DNA of 64,000 bases from Nocardioides humi (GCF_006494775.1 NZ_CP041146.1:868001-932000); one strand, 5' to 3'. Shown: positions 8,527 through 16,819, counted from the stretch's first letter. Translations and numbers: made by a program. Notes: a model not told the origin generated them from the sequence alone.

Positions 8527-9564
8527 TCAGCAGCTCGGCAGCGCGGCGTCGTGGTCGCCGGCCCACTTCTCCAGCGCGAGACGCGCCTCGTGCATCGTCG
8601 TGGCCTTCACCAGGCGCAGGTCGGGGTCGAGGCCCTTGATGTCGGTGCAGTTGTCCTTCGGCACGAAGAACAGCTTCGCGCCGGCGGCCTGGGCCCCGGC
8701 GATCTTCTGCTCGATGCCGCCGATCGGGCCGACCTTCCCGTCGGCGCCGAGCTCGCCGGTGCCCGCGATGGTCGCGCCGCCGGTCAGCGAGCCCGGCGTG
8801 AGCGTGTCGTAGATGGCCAGCGAGAACATCAGGCCCGCGCTCGGCCCGCCGACGGTCGGGTCGACCCGCAGGTTGATGGTGAAGGGGAACTCGTAGCCCA
8901 GGCCGAGCGAGACGCCCACGCGCGGCGTGCCGTCGACGTCCTTCGGCTTGATCCGGACCGTCAGCTCCCGGTTGTCGCGCAGGATCCGGAACTCGACCAG
9001 CGAGCCGTCGTCGTGCTTGCGGACCGCCTCGACGACCTGGTCGGCGCTGGTGACCGGCTCGCCGTCGACCTCCTTGAACACGTCGCGCACGAGCAGCTTG
9101 TCCTTGGCCGGCCCCTCCTCGTCGACGAGCGCGACCTGGACGGCCTTCGGCACGTCGTAGCCCAGCTCGGTGAGCGCGACCGCCTTGGCGACGTCCTGCG
9201 ACGTGGTCATCTGGACCGCGCCCTCGGCCTTCTCGTCGGCCTGCGAGGTCTCGGGCGGGTGCACGACGTCGTACGGCAGGATCGCCTTGTCGGGGTCGAG
9301 CCAGCGCGACAGCGCCTCGCCGAGGGAGAGCTTCTGGCCGTACGACGACGCGACCACCGTCGTGAACCGGATCTGTCCCTCGTCGTAGTAGGCCTCGTGC
9401 CCATCGACCTGCACGACCTCGGCCTGGTCGGCGTCCTTGCCGAGGATGTCGTACGTCGGCCCGGGGCTGTAGGACGCGTACGGCAGCGGCACCACGAGGG
9501 CGATGCCGCCGAGGATCAGCACCAACGGAGCCGCGATGCACGCGGCGATCAGGCGCTGGCTCAT
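8527..9564 (-). CDS. PDZ and Lon-type serine protease (YlbL-like), membrane anchored
   Basis: A protein of 345 aa. One N-terminal membrane helix (about 5-27) is followed by a PDZ domain (about 125-200, VDGEPVTSADQVVEAV) and a C-terminal Lon-type protease domain. The catalytic Ser is in GGPSAG (about 256-261); the partner Lys is in the helix of QKIAGAQAAGAK. ATG 9564 is chosen over an in-frame ATG at 9591 because it directly precedes the membrane anchor. It corresponds to Rv3194c. Role inferred: regulated proteolysis at the membrane. Confidence 0.9.
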   Translation of the reverse strand: MSQRLIAACIAAPLVLILGGIALVVPLPYASYSPGPTYDILGKDADQAEVVQVDGHEAYYDEGQIRFTTVVASSYGQKLSLGEALSRWLDPDKAILPYDVVHPPETSQADEKAEGAVQMTTSQDVAKAVALTELGYDVPKAVQVALVDEEGPAKDKLLVRDVFKEVDGEPVTSADQVVEAVRKHDDGSLVEFRILRDNRELTVRIKPKDVDGTPRVGVSLGLGYEFPFTINLRVDPTVGGPSAGLMFSLAIYDTLTPGSLTGGATIAGTGELGADGKVGPIGGIEQKIAGAQAAGAKLFFVPKDNCTDIKGLDPDLRLVKATTMHEARLALEKWAGDHDAALPSC

Positions 9565-9620
9565 GGCGCCTACCTTGTCAGATGTGTCCAATCAGTCTGC
9601 ATCCGCCGGTGGCTGCAGGC

Positions 9621-9932
9621 TCAGGACGCGCGGCGGTCGTCCGCCGTAGCCTCGCCCTGGGGATCCGGGGTCTCCTCGGCCGGCACCGGGGGAAGCACGG
9701 TCGGGCGGTCCCGCGGGGCCCGCAGCGCGACGCCGGTGCGCCGCTCAGGATCGCGGGCGGGAGCGGCGTACCCGGGCCGCGCGCGCTGCTCCCGGGTCAG
9801 CGCCTCGCCGAGCCGGCGGGCCGCGGTCTCACGGTCGACCTCGCCCCGGCCCTCGCGGCCCCACCACGCGACCCACGCCATCGAGGCGAGGGTCAGCACG
9901 GCGGCCGGCACCAGCCAGAGCAGGATCTCCAC
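9621..9932 (-). CDS. Small membrane-anchored hypothetical protein
   Basis: A protein of 103 aa with one N-terminal transmembrane helix (MEILLWLVPAAVLTLASMAW), then a charged, Pro-rich cytoplasmic tail. No domain is recognised. The GTG start at 9932 is preceded by TACGCT (9939-9944) at exactly 6 bp, the leaderless arrangement seen at many genes here, and GGAG is also nearby. Confidence 0.65.
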   Translation of the reverse strand: MEILLWLVPAAVLTLASMAWVAWWGREGRGEVDRETAARRLGEALTREQRARPGYAAPARDPERRTGVALRAPRDRPTVLPPVPAEETPDPQGEATADDRRAS

Positions 9933-9986
9933 TCCACGAGCGTAGGTCGGTGCCGGGCGGCGGCCGGTCAGGACACGCCCGCCCGC

Positions 9987-10415
9987 TCAGGGCGAGCCGA
10001 CCCACTCATCCGAGCCGTCGATGAACCGCTGGTGCTTCCAGATCGGCACCTCGGCCTTGAGCGTGTCGATGAGCGCCCGGCTCGCCTCGAACGACGAGCC
10101 GCGGTGGCCGGCGGTGGTGGCGACGACGACCGCGAGGTCGCCGATGTCGAGGTCGCCGACCCGGTGCACGGCGGCGACCGCCGTGACGTCGTACTCCCCC
10201 GCGATGCGCTCGCACACGTCCCGCAGCCGGTCGAGGGCCGAGGGGTGCGCGGAGTAGGAGAGGCCGGTGACGCCCTGCCCGTGGTCGTGGTCGCGGACCC
10301 GCCCGACGAAGAGCACGAGACCGCCGGACGCGGCGTCGTCGAGGCTCCCGAGCACCTCGCTCACCGAGAGCGGCTGGTCCGAGATCGCGACGAGGCGCAC
10401 GGCGGGGTTCGTCAT
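9987..10415 (-). CDS. moaE: Molybdopterin synthase catalytic subunit MoaE
   Basis: A protein of 142 aa. MoaE uses MoaD-thiocarboxylate to insert dithiolene sulfur into precursor Z during molybdenum cofactor synthesis. Family motifs are FVGRVRDHDHG (about 36-46), HRVGDLDIGD (about 84-93), the basic HRGSSFEASR and the catalytic-site Lys in LKAEVPIWKHQ. An in-frame GTG lies at 10421, but TAGAGT (10422-10427) is 6 bp before ATG 10415, so a leaderless start at 10415 is preferred. No other moa gene is nearby except moeZ at 34.4 kb. Confidence 0.93.
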   Translation of the reverse strand: MTNPAVRLVAISDQPLSVSEVLGSLDDAASGGLVLFVGRVRDHDHGQGVTGLSYSAHPSALDRLRDVCERIAGEYDVTAVAAVHRVGDLDIGDLAVVVATTAGHRGSSFEASRALIDTLKAEVPIWKHQRFIDGSDEWVGSP

Positions 10416-10521
10416 GGCCACACTCTAGGGACTCGCGCGGAGGCGGACGGGGAGGGAGACCGGGGTGCCCTCAGGGCTGTCCCCGACACCATCGGTTGGC
10501 GATCGGGCGTAGTTTTGGGTC

Positions 10522-11853
10522 ATGACCGACAACCCGGGTGACGACCAGCCGAACCCGTTCAAGGGCACGCCGTTCGAGCAGATCTTCGGCGCCCTCGGTG
10601 GCGCGTTCCCTGGCGGGCCGGGCGGACCGGGCAGCGGCATGGCGTTCTTCCAGCAGCTGCAGTCGCTCATGCAGCCCCACGACGGGCCGCTCAACTGGAC
10701 CGCCGCCCAGGACATGGCCCGGCAGGCGATCGCCCAGGAGCCGGACCCCTCCCCCACGCAGCGCGACCAGGACCGCGTCGCCGACGCCGTCCGGCTGGCC
10801 GACCACTGGCTCGACACGGCGACCGGCTTCCCCTCGGGCGTCGGTACGACGGCCGCGTGGAGCCGCGCGGAGTGGCTGGTCGAGACGCAGCCGGTCTGGC
10901 AGGTGCTCGTCGAGCCGGTGGCGGCCCGGTCGGTGACCGGCCTGTCCAGCGGCCTGCCCGAGGAGATGAAGGCGGCGGCCGGCCCGCTGGTCGGCATCAT
11001 CGGCCAGGCGGTCGGCGGGATGATGGCGATGCAGATCGGCCAGGGCCTCGGCGCCCTGGCCGGCGAGGTGCTCACCGCCTCCGACATCGGGCTCCCGCTC
11101 GGCGCGCCCGGCAAGGCGGCGCTGGTGATGAGCAACGTCCGCGCGTTCGCCGAGGGCCTCGACGTCACCGAGGACGACGTCGTCCTCTACCTCGCGCTGC
11201 GCGAGGCCGCCCACCAGCGGCTGTTCGCCCACGTGCCGTGGCTGCGCGAGCACCTCATCGGCGCGGTGACCGACTACGCCCGCGGCCTGGAGATCAACGC
11301 CCAGCAGATCCAGGAGCGGGTGCAGGAGCAGTTGCGCGGCATCGACCCCAGCAACCTCGAGGCGATGCAGGGCCTGCTCGAGGGCGGCATGTTCGACCCA
11401 CCGCAGACCGAGGCGCAGACCGCTGCGCTGTCCCGGCTGGAGATCGCGCTGGCGCTCGTCGAGGGCTGGGTCGACGAGGTCGTCGGCCAGGCCACCGCCG
11501 AGCGGATGCCCGCGGCGGCCAGGCTGCGCGAGGCCGTCCGCCGGCGCCGGGCGGCCGGTGGTCCCGCCGAGCAGACCTTCGCCGCGCTGGTCGGCCTCGA
11601 GCTGCGCCCGCGCCGGCTGCGCGACGCCTCCACGCTGTGGGGCGGCCTGCGCGCCCGCTCCGGCCAGGAGGCCCGCGACGGCGTGTGGATGCACCCCGAC
11701 CTGCTCCCCACCGCCGCCGACCTCGACGACCCGCTGTCCTTCCGCGCCGAGGCGACCGCGCCCGAGGCGCTCAGCGAGGACGAGTTCGACGCCGAGCTGC
11801 GCAAGCTGCTCGAGGGCCCCGGCGACGCCGGCGCTCCCGACGCCGACGAGTGA
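10522..11853 (+). CDS. Zinc-dependent metalloprotease-like protein (DUF2342)
   Basis: A protein of 443 aa. It starts with a Gly/Pro-rich segment, then an all-alpha DUF2342 domain containing ALREAAHQRLFAHVPWLREH (about 227-246), whose His/Glu residues form the zincin-like site of the family. The biological substrate is unknown. ATG 10522 has TAGTTT (10510-10515) exactly 6 bp upstream and no Shine-Dalgarno, so the mRNA is probably leaderless. The stop overlaps the NUDIX start by GTGA. The syntenic M. tuberculosis gene is Rv3195. Confidence 0.85.
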   Translation: MTDNPGDDQPNPFKGTPFEQIFGALGGAFPGGPGGPGSGMAFFQQLQSLMQPHDGPLNWTAAQDMARQAIAQEPDPSPTQRDQDRVADAVRLADHWLDTATGFPSGVGTTAAWSRAEWLVETQPVWQVLVEPVAARSVTGLSSGLPEEMKAAAGPLVGIIGQAVGGMMAMQIGQGLGALAGEVLTASDIGLPLGAPGKAALVMSNVRAFAEGLDVTEDDVVLYLALREAAHQRLFAHVPWLREHLIGAVTDYARGLEINAQQIQERVQEQLRGIDPSNLEAMQGLLEGGMFDPPQTEAQTAALSRLEIALALVEGWVDEVVGQATAERMPAAARLREAVRRRRAAGGPAEQTFAALVGLELRPRRLRDASTLWGGLRARSGQEARDGVWMHPDLLPTAADLDDPLSFRAEATAPEALSEDEFDAELRKLLEGPGDAGAPDADE

Positions 11854-12392
11854 CGCTCCACGCCGACGCGCTGGCCGTGCTCCGTGGCTGGCGCGCGCCG
11901 GACGCCGCCGAGGAGGCCCTGCGCCGACGCTATGTCACCCACCTGGAGTCGACGCCGGACGGCATGTGGCGCTCGTCGTACCCCGACCACATCACGGCCG
12001 GCACCCTCGTCCTCGACGCCACCGGTGAGCGGGTGCTGCTCAACCTGCACCGCAAGGCCGGGCGCTGGTTCCACTTCGGCGGGCACTGCGAGGACGCCGA
12101 CGCCACCCTCGCCGCCGTCGCGCTGCGCGAGGCGCACGAGGAGAGCGGACTGCGCGAGCTCGCCTTCCACCCGGAGCCGGTCCAGCTCGACCTGCACACG
12201 GTGCCCTTCTGCGGCGAGCGCGGCGACGTCAACCACCTCGACGTGCGCTACGTCGCCGCGACGCCGGCCGACGCGACGGCAGTGGTCAGCGACGAGTCGC
12301 TCGCCGTGCGCTGGTGGCCCCTCGACGGCCTGCCGGAGCTCGAGCCGGCCATGCACGCGCTGATCGCCCGGGCCCGCGCGGTCCTCTGCTGA
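11850..12392 (+). CDS. NUDIX hydrolase
   Basis: A protein of 180 aa. The NUDIX box that binds Mg2+ and cleaves nucleoside-diphosphate-linked substrates is intact: GGHCEDADATLAAVALREAH followed by EESG (about 76-99). The substrate is not predictable from sequence. The GTG start overlaps the preceding stop (GTGA), so it is translationally coupled to the metalloprotease gene. A large inverted repeat follows immediately and probably ends the operon. Confidence 0.88.
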   Translation: MTLHADALAVLRGWRAPDAAEEALRRRYVTHLESTPDGMWRSSYPDHITAGTLVLDATGERVLLNLHRKAGRWFHFGGHCEDADATLAAVALREAHEESGLRELAFHPEPVQLDLHTVPFCGERGDVNHLDVRYVAATPADATAVVSDESLAVRWWPLDGLPELEPAMHALIARARAVLC

Positions 12393-12455
12393 CCGCGCCC
12401 CATGCGAATTCGTCGTCCAAAGCCTCAGATCACGACAAGTTCGCATGGGGCGCGG
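12393..12455. repeat. Large palindromic element between convergent genes
   Basis: Arms of 16 bp are perfectly complementary (12393-12408 with 12440-12455). A further GTCGT/ACGAC pairing inside leaves a loop of about 15 nt. It fills the whole gap between the convergent NUDIX and YgjP genes and overlaps neither. It could serve as a bidirectional terminator, but has no T tract. It may also be a copy of an intergenic repeat family. Confidence 0.75.
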
Positions 12456-12456
12456 C

Positions 12457-13014
12457 TCAGTCGACGTCCTCGCCCGGGACGACCTGCTCCGAGGGCGGCC
12501 GGTCGATCCGGGCGGCGTCGGACCAGCCGGCGAGGTAGCCCTTCGCCTTCTCGGCGGCCGGGTAGTGCGCCACCCAGCCCCAGAACCGCTCGTCGTGGTG
12601 CGGCTCGATCAGGTGGGCGAGCTCGTGCACGATCACGTAGTCGATCACCCACTCCGGCATCCGCTGCAGCCGCTCGGAGAGCCGGATGGTGCGGTCCTTG
12701 GGCGTGCACGACCCCCAGCGCGCCCGCTGGTTGCCGACCCAGCGCACCGACTCGGGGACCGCGAGCCCGCCGAGGTACTCGTCGCTCAGCTCCCTCGCGC
12801 GGCGCATCAGGTCCTCGTCGTCCCAGCGCCGCGGCGTCGCAGCCCGGCGCTCCTTGCGCTCGACCCGCGCGACCATCTTCGAGACCCAGGCACGCTCCTC
12901 GGTCACCGACAGGTTGTCGGGCATCAGGACGACGATGGTCTCGCCCTCGCGATAGGCCGTGACGGTACGTCGGCGGCGCTGCGACCGTCGTACCTCCACG
13001 CGCGGGGTGGGCAT
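12457..13014 (-). CDS. YgjP-like zinc metallopeptidase (M48/SprT-type)
   Basis: A protein of 185 aa. The zinc motif HELAH (about 131-135) with a third ligand in EPHHDERFW (His about 140) and the segment RARWGSCTPKDRTIRLS upstream are diagnostic of the YgjP/WLM-type gluzincins. No signal peptide, so it is cytosolic. The ATG start at 13014 has TAGGGT (13021-13026) exactly 6 bp upstream, indicating a leaderless transcript. It is convergent with the NUDIX gene. Confidence 0.88.
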   Translation of the reverse strand: MPTPRVEVRRSQRRRRTVTAYREGETIVVLMPDNLSVTEERAWVSKMVARVERKERRAATPRRWDDEDLMRRARELSDEYLGGLAVPESVRWVGNQRARWGSCTPKDRTIRLSERLQRMPEWVIDYVIVHELAHLIEPHHDERFWGWVAHYPAAEKAKGYLAGWSDAARIDRPPSEQVVPGEDVD

Positions 13015-13061
13015 GCTTCGACCCTACGGCGCACCCCGCGGCATTGGTGGGACCTCGCGGG

Positions 13062-14107
13062 TCAGGGTGCGGCCCACTCCAGGAGCCGCTCGACGGGCCA
13101 GGTGTTGACGATCCGGTCCGCGTCGATGCCGGCGGCCTCGGCGCGCTCGCAGCCGAGCAGCGGGTAGTCGAGCTGGCCGGGGGCGTGGGCGTCGCTGTCG
13201 ATCGAGAACAGGCAGCCGATGTCGCGGGCGAGCTCCAGCAGCCGGGTCGGCGGGTCGCGGCGCTCGGGGCGGGAGTTGATCTCGACCGCGACGCCCTCCT
13301 CGGCGCACGCCTCGAACACCGCCCGCGGGTCGAACCGGGACTCCTTGCGGGTGCCGCGGTTCCCGGTCACCAGCCGGCCGGTGCAGTGGCCCAGCACGTT
13401 GGTGAACGGGTTGCGCACCGCGGTCACCATCCGCCGGGTCAGCGGCTCGGGGTCCATCGCGAGCTTGGAGTGGACGCTCGCCACCCGGACCTGGAGCCGG
13501 GCCAGCATCTCCTCGGTCTGGTCGAGTGAGCCGTCGTCGAGGATGTCGACCTCGATCCCCTTGAGCAGCCGGAACCCGGCACCGTCGAGGTGCTCGTTGA
13601 CAGCCTCCACCACACCCAGCTGCCGGGCCAGCCGCTCGGCGGAGAGCCCGCGGGCGACCTTGAGCCGCGGCGAGTGGTCGGTGAGCACGAGGTACTCGTG
13701 CCCCAGCTCCATCGCCGTCATCGCCATCTCCTCGATGGGCGAGCCGCCGTCGGACCAGTCCGAGTGGGAGTGCAGGTCGCCGCGCAGCCGGGCCCGCAGC
13801 GCGGTGCCGGCGCCGTCGGCGGTCAGCGGGCCGCCGTACTGCTCCTCGACCTCGACCAGCTTGTCCGGCGCCCGGCCCGCGACGGCCTGGGCGATCACCC
13901 GGGCGGTGCTGGCGCCCACGCCGGGCAGCTCGGTGAGGGTCCCCGCCGTGGCGCGGGCGGCGATGTCGTCGGGGGCAGCGGCAGGATGGCAGCGGCCGCG
14001 CCGCGGTACGCCTTGACCTTGTAGCTGTCCGCGCGCCCGCGCTCCAGGAGGAACGCGATCCGGCGCAGCGCCGCCACCGGCGTGCCGTCGTACCCCTGCT
14101 CGGTCAC
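13062..14107 (-). CDS. PHP domain phosphoesterase with N-terminal helix-hairpin-helix (PolX-like); frame interrupted
   Basis: The N-terminal part (VTEQGYDGTPVAALRRIAFL, start GTG 14107) is the PolX-type helical region. A helix-hairpin-helix follows (LTELPGVGASTARVIAQAVA), then a PHP domain with the metal motifs DLHSHSDWSDG, VLTDHSP, GIEVDIL, VASVHSK, LGHC and SIDSDAHAP. These trinuclear-metal sites hydrolyse phosphoesters. The two halves are in different frames. The break falls in a run of five G (13971-13975); one more base would restore a single protein of about 348 aa. No polymerase domain is present. It may be a sequencing error or a recent mutation. Confidence 0.8.
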
Positions 14108-14275
14108 GTCCGCACCGTCCTCGAGAAATGTCTGTCCACAGGCCGTGGATGAAGCTGTGGGCACCATCCTCGCTGGTCATCCGACGGTACGACGCCTGCG
14201 AGTCCGGCTCCGGCCGCGATTCCTCCACAGGCCGGGCGCGGTTCTCCCCCGCCCCTCCACGGCTCCCGCCCACCA

Positions 14276-14306
14276 TCCACAGGTTTCTCCACAGCTCTCT
14301 CCACAG
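14276..14306. repeat. Three TCCACAG iterons at 12-bp period
   Basis: TCCACAG occurs at 14276-14282, 14288-14294 and 14300-14306, spaced exactly 12 bp apart. The surrounding 12-mers share the pattern C/A TCCACAG G/C T. The core resembles the last seven bases of an actinobacterial DnaA box. They end 17 bp before the TTGACC element, where a regulator could act. Confidence 0.6.
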
Positions 14307-14323
14307 GTTGCGGCGCGGTCGGA

Positions 14324-14352
14324 TTGACCGCGCCCGCCCGGGTGCCTAGCGT
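14324..14352 (+). promoter_or_regulatory. Sigma-70 type promoter-like pair reading into a gene-free segment
   Basis: TTGACC (14324-14329) and TAGCGT (14347-14352) are 17 bp apart. No plus-strand gene starts nearby; the next plus-strand gene begins at 15401, beyond an oppositely oriented gene. Confidence 0.4.
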
Positions 14353-14358
14353 CGTCCC

Positions 14359-14440
14359 CGACGAGGCCCCTGGGGCCGCAGCTCCTCGCTCGCAAGGGGA
14401 AGGCAAGCGAGGCGCCGCGGCACCGGGGGTCTCTTCCTGT
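14359..14440 (+). ncRNA. Candidate short structured RNA (low confidence)
   Basis: Downstream of the promoter-like pair the sequence can fold GGCCCC/GGGGCC, then CCTCGCT/AGCGAGG enclosed by GCCGC/GCGGC. There is no strong T-rich terminator on the plus strand. On the other strand the same stem could be the terminator of the enoyl-CoA hydratase gene, which is the main alternative. Confidence 0.25.
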
Positions 14441-15261
14441 CAGCGCCCGGTGAACACCGGCGCCCGCTTCTCCCGAGCGGCCCGGATCCCCTCCAGCAGG
14501 TCGGCCGTCGCCAGCGTCACCGGCTGCGCCAGGCCCTCCCACTCCAGCGCGGTCTCGAGGCTCGCGTGCCCGCGCTGCAGCGCCCGCTTGGTGAGCCGGG
14601 TCGCGATCGGCGCCGCCGCGGCGATCTCCGCCGCGGTCGCCAGCACCCCGGCCCGGAAGTCGTCGGCCTCCCAGACCCGCGACACCAGCCCGAGCCCCAG
14701 CGCCTCGTCGGCGTCGACCAGCCGCCCGGTCAGGAACAGCTCTCGCGCCGCGGCCGGCCCCACCACGTCGGGCAGCAGGTAGGTGCCGGCCATGCCCGGG
14801 TGGATCCCCAGCTTCGTGAACGGCACGCCCATCCGGGCCCCGCGGGCGGCGTACCGGATGTCGCAGGCCAGGGCCAGGCACAGCCCGGCGCCGATCGCCG
14901 GCCCGTTGATCGCCGCGATCGTGGGCACCTCCAGGCGCCGCACCGACAGCCAGGCGCGGTAGAACGGCAGCATCCGGTTGCGCAGGTCGTCGACGCTCGC
15001 ATCGGGCTCGGAGGCCAGCCAGGAGAGGTTGCCGCCGGAGCAGAACGCCCTGCCCTCGCCGGTCACCACGACCGCCCGCACGGTGGGGTCCCCGGCGAGG
15101 TGGTCGACCGCGCGGACCCAGGACTCGGTCATCTCGTCGCTCATCGCGTTGCGCAGGTCCGGCAGGTCCAGGACCAGCAGCGCGACCCCCTCGGAGGGGC
15201 GTTCGAGGCGCAGGTGCGTCAGGGACGGCGGCGGGACTGCGTTCACAACGGAATCAGACAT
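14440..15261 (-). CDS. Enoyl-CoA hydratase/isomerase family protein
   Basis: A crotonase-fold protein of 273 aa. Oxyanion-hole motifs are EGRAFCSGGNLSWLAS (about 70-85) and AAINGPAIGAGLCLALACDI (about 113-132). PFTKLGIHPGMAGTYLLPDV carries the acidic-site loop, with Gly/Ala where hydratases often have Glu, so the precise reaction (hydratase or isomerase) is uncertain. Role inferred: fatty-acyl or aromatic-acid CoA catabolism. ATG 15261 is preceded by TAGCGT (15269-15274) at 7 bp, so it is probably leaderless. Divergent from the DUF5679 gene. Confidence 0.88.
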   Translation of the reverse strand: MSDSVVNAVPPPSLTHLRLERPSEGVALLVLDLPDLRNAMSDEMTESWVRAVDHLAGDPTVRAVVVTGEGRAFCSGGNLSWLASEPDASVDDLRNRMLPFYRAWLSVRRLEVPTIAAINGPAIGAGLCLALACDIRYAARGARMGVPFTKLGIHPGMAGTYLLPDVVGPAAARELFLTGRLVDADEALGLGLVSRVWEADDFRAGVLATAAEIAAAAPIATRLTKRALQRGHASLETALEWEGLAQPVTLATADLLEGIRAAREKRAPVFTGR

Positions 15262-15400
15262 GCGGGGCACGCTACTGCGACTCCGCGCCGCCGTACCGTA
15301 GGGTCGGGGAGGTTCGGAGTGCTCCTCCGGACTCCGACGGGCTTCCCCCCATGTCCCCGTCGCGACGACCGAACGAACAAAGATGAGCAAGGAGGCCGTC

Positions 15401-15559
15401 ATGGCGGAGACCTGGAGCGGCGAGTTCTACTGCGTGAAGTGCAAGGCCAAGCGCGAGGCCGAGGGCGAGGTCAAGGTCAACGACAAGGGGACCCGGATGG
15501 CCAAGGCCGTCTGCCCCGAGTGCGGCACGAACCTCAACCGCATCCTCGGCAAGGCGTAA
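15401..15559 (+). CDS. DUF5679 small zinc-ribbon protein
   Basis: A protein of 52 aa with two CxxC pairs (CVKC near residue 11 and CPEC near residue 38) that should bind one zinc, and many Lys residues between them. It matches the DUF5679 family, which is often near ribosomal or translation genes; its function is unknown. ATG 15401 is preferred over an in-frame ATG at 15383 because GGAGG (15390-15394) lies just before it. Confidence 0.85.
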   Translation: MAETWSGEFYCVKCKAKREAEGEVKVNDKGTRMAKAVCPECGTNLNRILGKA

Positions 15560-15564
15560 CCGAC

Positions 15565-15640
15565 CGGGCCGAGCGCGTCTCCGGCGACGCGAAAGGCAGC
15601 AAGCTGCCGGAGGTCGCCTCCCGCCGCGCTGCCGGCCCGA
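15565..15640 (+). repeat. Dispersed intergenic repeat, copy 1
   Basis: About 70 bp beginning GAGCGCGTCTCCGGCGACG and ending GTCGCCTCCCGCCGCGCTGC. A similar copy lies at 33808-33882. The sequence can fold with GGCGAC/GTCGCC and an inner GGCAGC/GCTGCC stem. Both copies directly follow a plus-strand gene. Confidence 0.75.
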
Positions 15641-15668
15641 TCCTTCAGGAACGATCAGCCGACTGTCA

Positions 15669-15698
15669 CGGGCGGCTCCACTGGGGTGGAGCCGCCCG
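15669..15698 (+). terminator. Strong hairpin downstream of DUF5679
   Basis: A perfect 13-bp stem (CGGGCGGCTCCAC 15669-15681 with 15686-15698) and a TGGG loop, followed after a few bases by GTTTC. It separates DUF5679 from the ThiF-like gene. Confidence 0.75.
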
Positions 15699-15763
15699 CG
15701 GCGCGTTTCGGGGGCTGTGGACGACCGCTGCGGGCGGGTCCTCGACCGTGCGACGCTGCCGTC

Positions 15764-16636
15764 ATGGCGTCCCGGCCCCACCTGCTGCGTCCGGGCACAC
15801 CCGTGCTGGCGCGGTCCCCGGGCGTGCTGCAGGTCGGGCTGTCCGGGCCGACCCTCCGGCTCCCCGACCTGCCCGAGGTACGCCGCCTGCTCGCCGACCT
15901 CACCGGCCGGGGTGCACCGGGCGACGCCCGGGCCGCCGAGGCCGCCGGGGAACTGCCCGCGGCGGCCGCGGACGCGCTGACCCGCCTCCTCGGCGCCGGC
16001 CTGGCCCTCCCCGCTCCCCCGGACGCGCCCGACCCCGGCCTGGCACCGCTGCTGGCGCAGGCCGGCCCCGACGCCGTACGACGACGCGCCGCCCGCGCCG
16101 CCTCCCCGGTGGCCGTCGACGCGCCCGACGCGCTGCGCACTGTCCTCGACCCGCTGCTGAGCGTCGCGGGACTCCGCGTGGCGACGGCCGCGGACGACGT
16201 CCGGGTGCGCCTGGTCGTGGCCGACGGGCCGGCGCACCGCGACCGGCTCGACCCGCTCGTCCGCGCCTCCGTCCCCCACCTGCTCGTCACCGGCGACGCC
16301 ACCGCCGTCCGGGTCGGCCCCTTCGTCCACCCCGGCCGGACGGCCTGCCTGCGCTGCGTGGACGCACACGAGTCGCTGCGCGACGCGCGGCTGCCGCTGC
16401 TGCTGGCGCAGGCCGTCGCCCAGTACGCCGAGCGGCCGCCGCCGCGCGACCCGGTGCTCGACCACCTCGCCCTCGCCTGGGCGGTGCGTGACCTGGCGCG
16501 CTTCCTCGAGGGCGACGAGCCGAGCACCTGGTCGACCACCGTCGACCTCGACCCCGCGGCCGCCCCGGTGCTCACCCGGTGGGGACGCCATCCCGACTGC
16601 GGCTGTGCCTGGGACGATCTCCTCGACCTGCCGTGA
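15764..16636 (+). CDS. TOMM precursor leader-binding / ThiF-like protein
   Basis: A protein of 290 aa, Ala/Leu/Pro rich. The start LRPGTPVLARSPGVLQVGL resembles the leader-peptide-binding N-terminal domain of azoline (TOMM) cyclodehydratase partner proteins. The C-terminal half is a degraded ThiF-type fold: VGPFVHPGRTACLRCVDAHE (two Cys) and HPDCGCAWDD (two Cys) together form a zinc site. No canonical GxGxxG ATP loop is visible. No precursor peptide or YcaO gene is in the window, so it is an orphan and may have another role. ATG 15764 is the first start after the hairpin. Confidence 0.65.
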   Translation: MASRPHLLRPGTPVLARSPGVLQVGLSGPTLRLPDLPEVRRLLADLTGRGAPGDARAAEAAGELPAAAADALTRLLGAGLALPAPPDAPDPGLAPLLAQAGPDAVRRRAARAASPVAVDAPDALRTVLDPLLSVAGLRVATAADDVRVRLVVADGPAHRDRLDPLVRASVPHLLVTGDATAVRVGPFVHPGRTACLRCVDAHESLRDARLPLLLAQAVAQYAERPPPRDPVLDHLALAWAVRDLARFLEGDEPSTWSTTVDLDPAAAPVLTRWGRHPDCGCAWDDLLDLP

Positions 16637-16654
16637 CCGGCACGAGCCGGCCGG

Positions 16655-16819
16655 TCACCACCAGTCGCTGTCGAGCTTGGCCTCCATCGCGCGCAGGTGC
16701 GTCCGGGAGCACTCGTCGCAGTAGCGCCGGACCCGCCCGCGCTCGACCGACGTGGTCCACGTCAGCGGCGGCTGGTCGCCCTCGGCCCGACGGCCGCAGA
16801 AGTCGCAGGTGACGCTCAC
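16655..16819 (-). CDS. 54-aa zinc-ribbon protein
   Basis: A short protein with CDFC near the N terminus and CDEC near residue 34, spaced like a treble-clef or zinc-ribbon, and ending DSDWW. The GTG start (16817-16819) is supported by TAGGCT (16826-16831) exactly 6 bp upstream, the leaderless arrangement. It is convergent with the ThiF-like gene. Function unknown; perhaps a nucleic-acid or protein-binding adaptor. Confidence 0.7.
   Translation of the reverse strand: MSVTCDFCGRRAEGDQPPLTWTTSVERGRVRRYCDECSRTHLRAMEAKLDSDWW

Larger units (their letters stand above)
14108..14439. other. 332-bp gene-free stretch with iterons, promoter and hairpins
   Basis: No convincing protein-coding frame. It holds five TCCACAG copies (14135, 14224, 14276, 14288, 14300), a plus-strand promoter-like pair at 14324-14352 and a stem-rich segment at 14359-14440, described separately. 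The promoter of the PHP gene must also lie at its left end. Confidence 0.6.

Noticed and set aside
14359..14440. SRP 4.5S RNA
   Set aside because: The stem-rich segment lacks the conserved GGAA-tetraloop/AGCA-type SRP helix 8 sequence, so it is kept only as an unnamed candidate.
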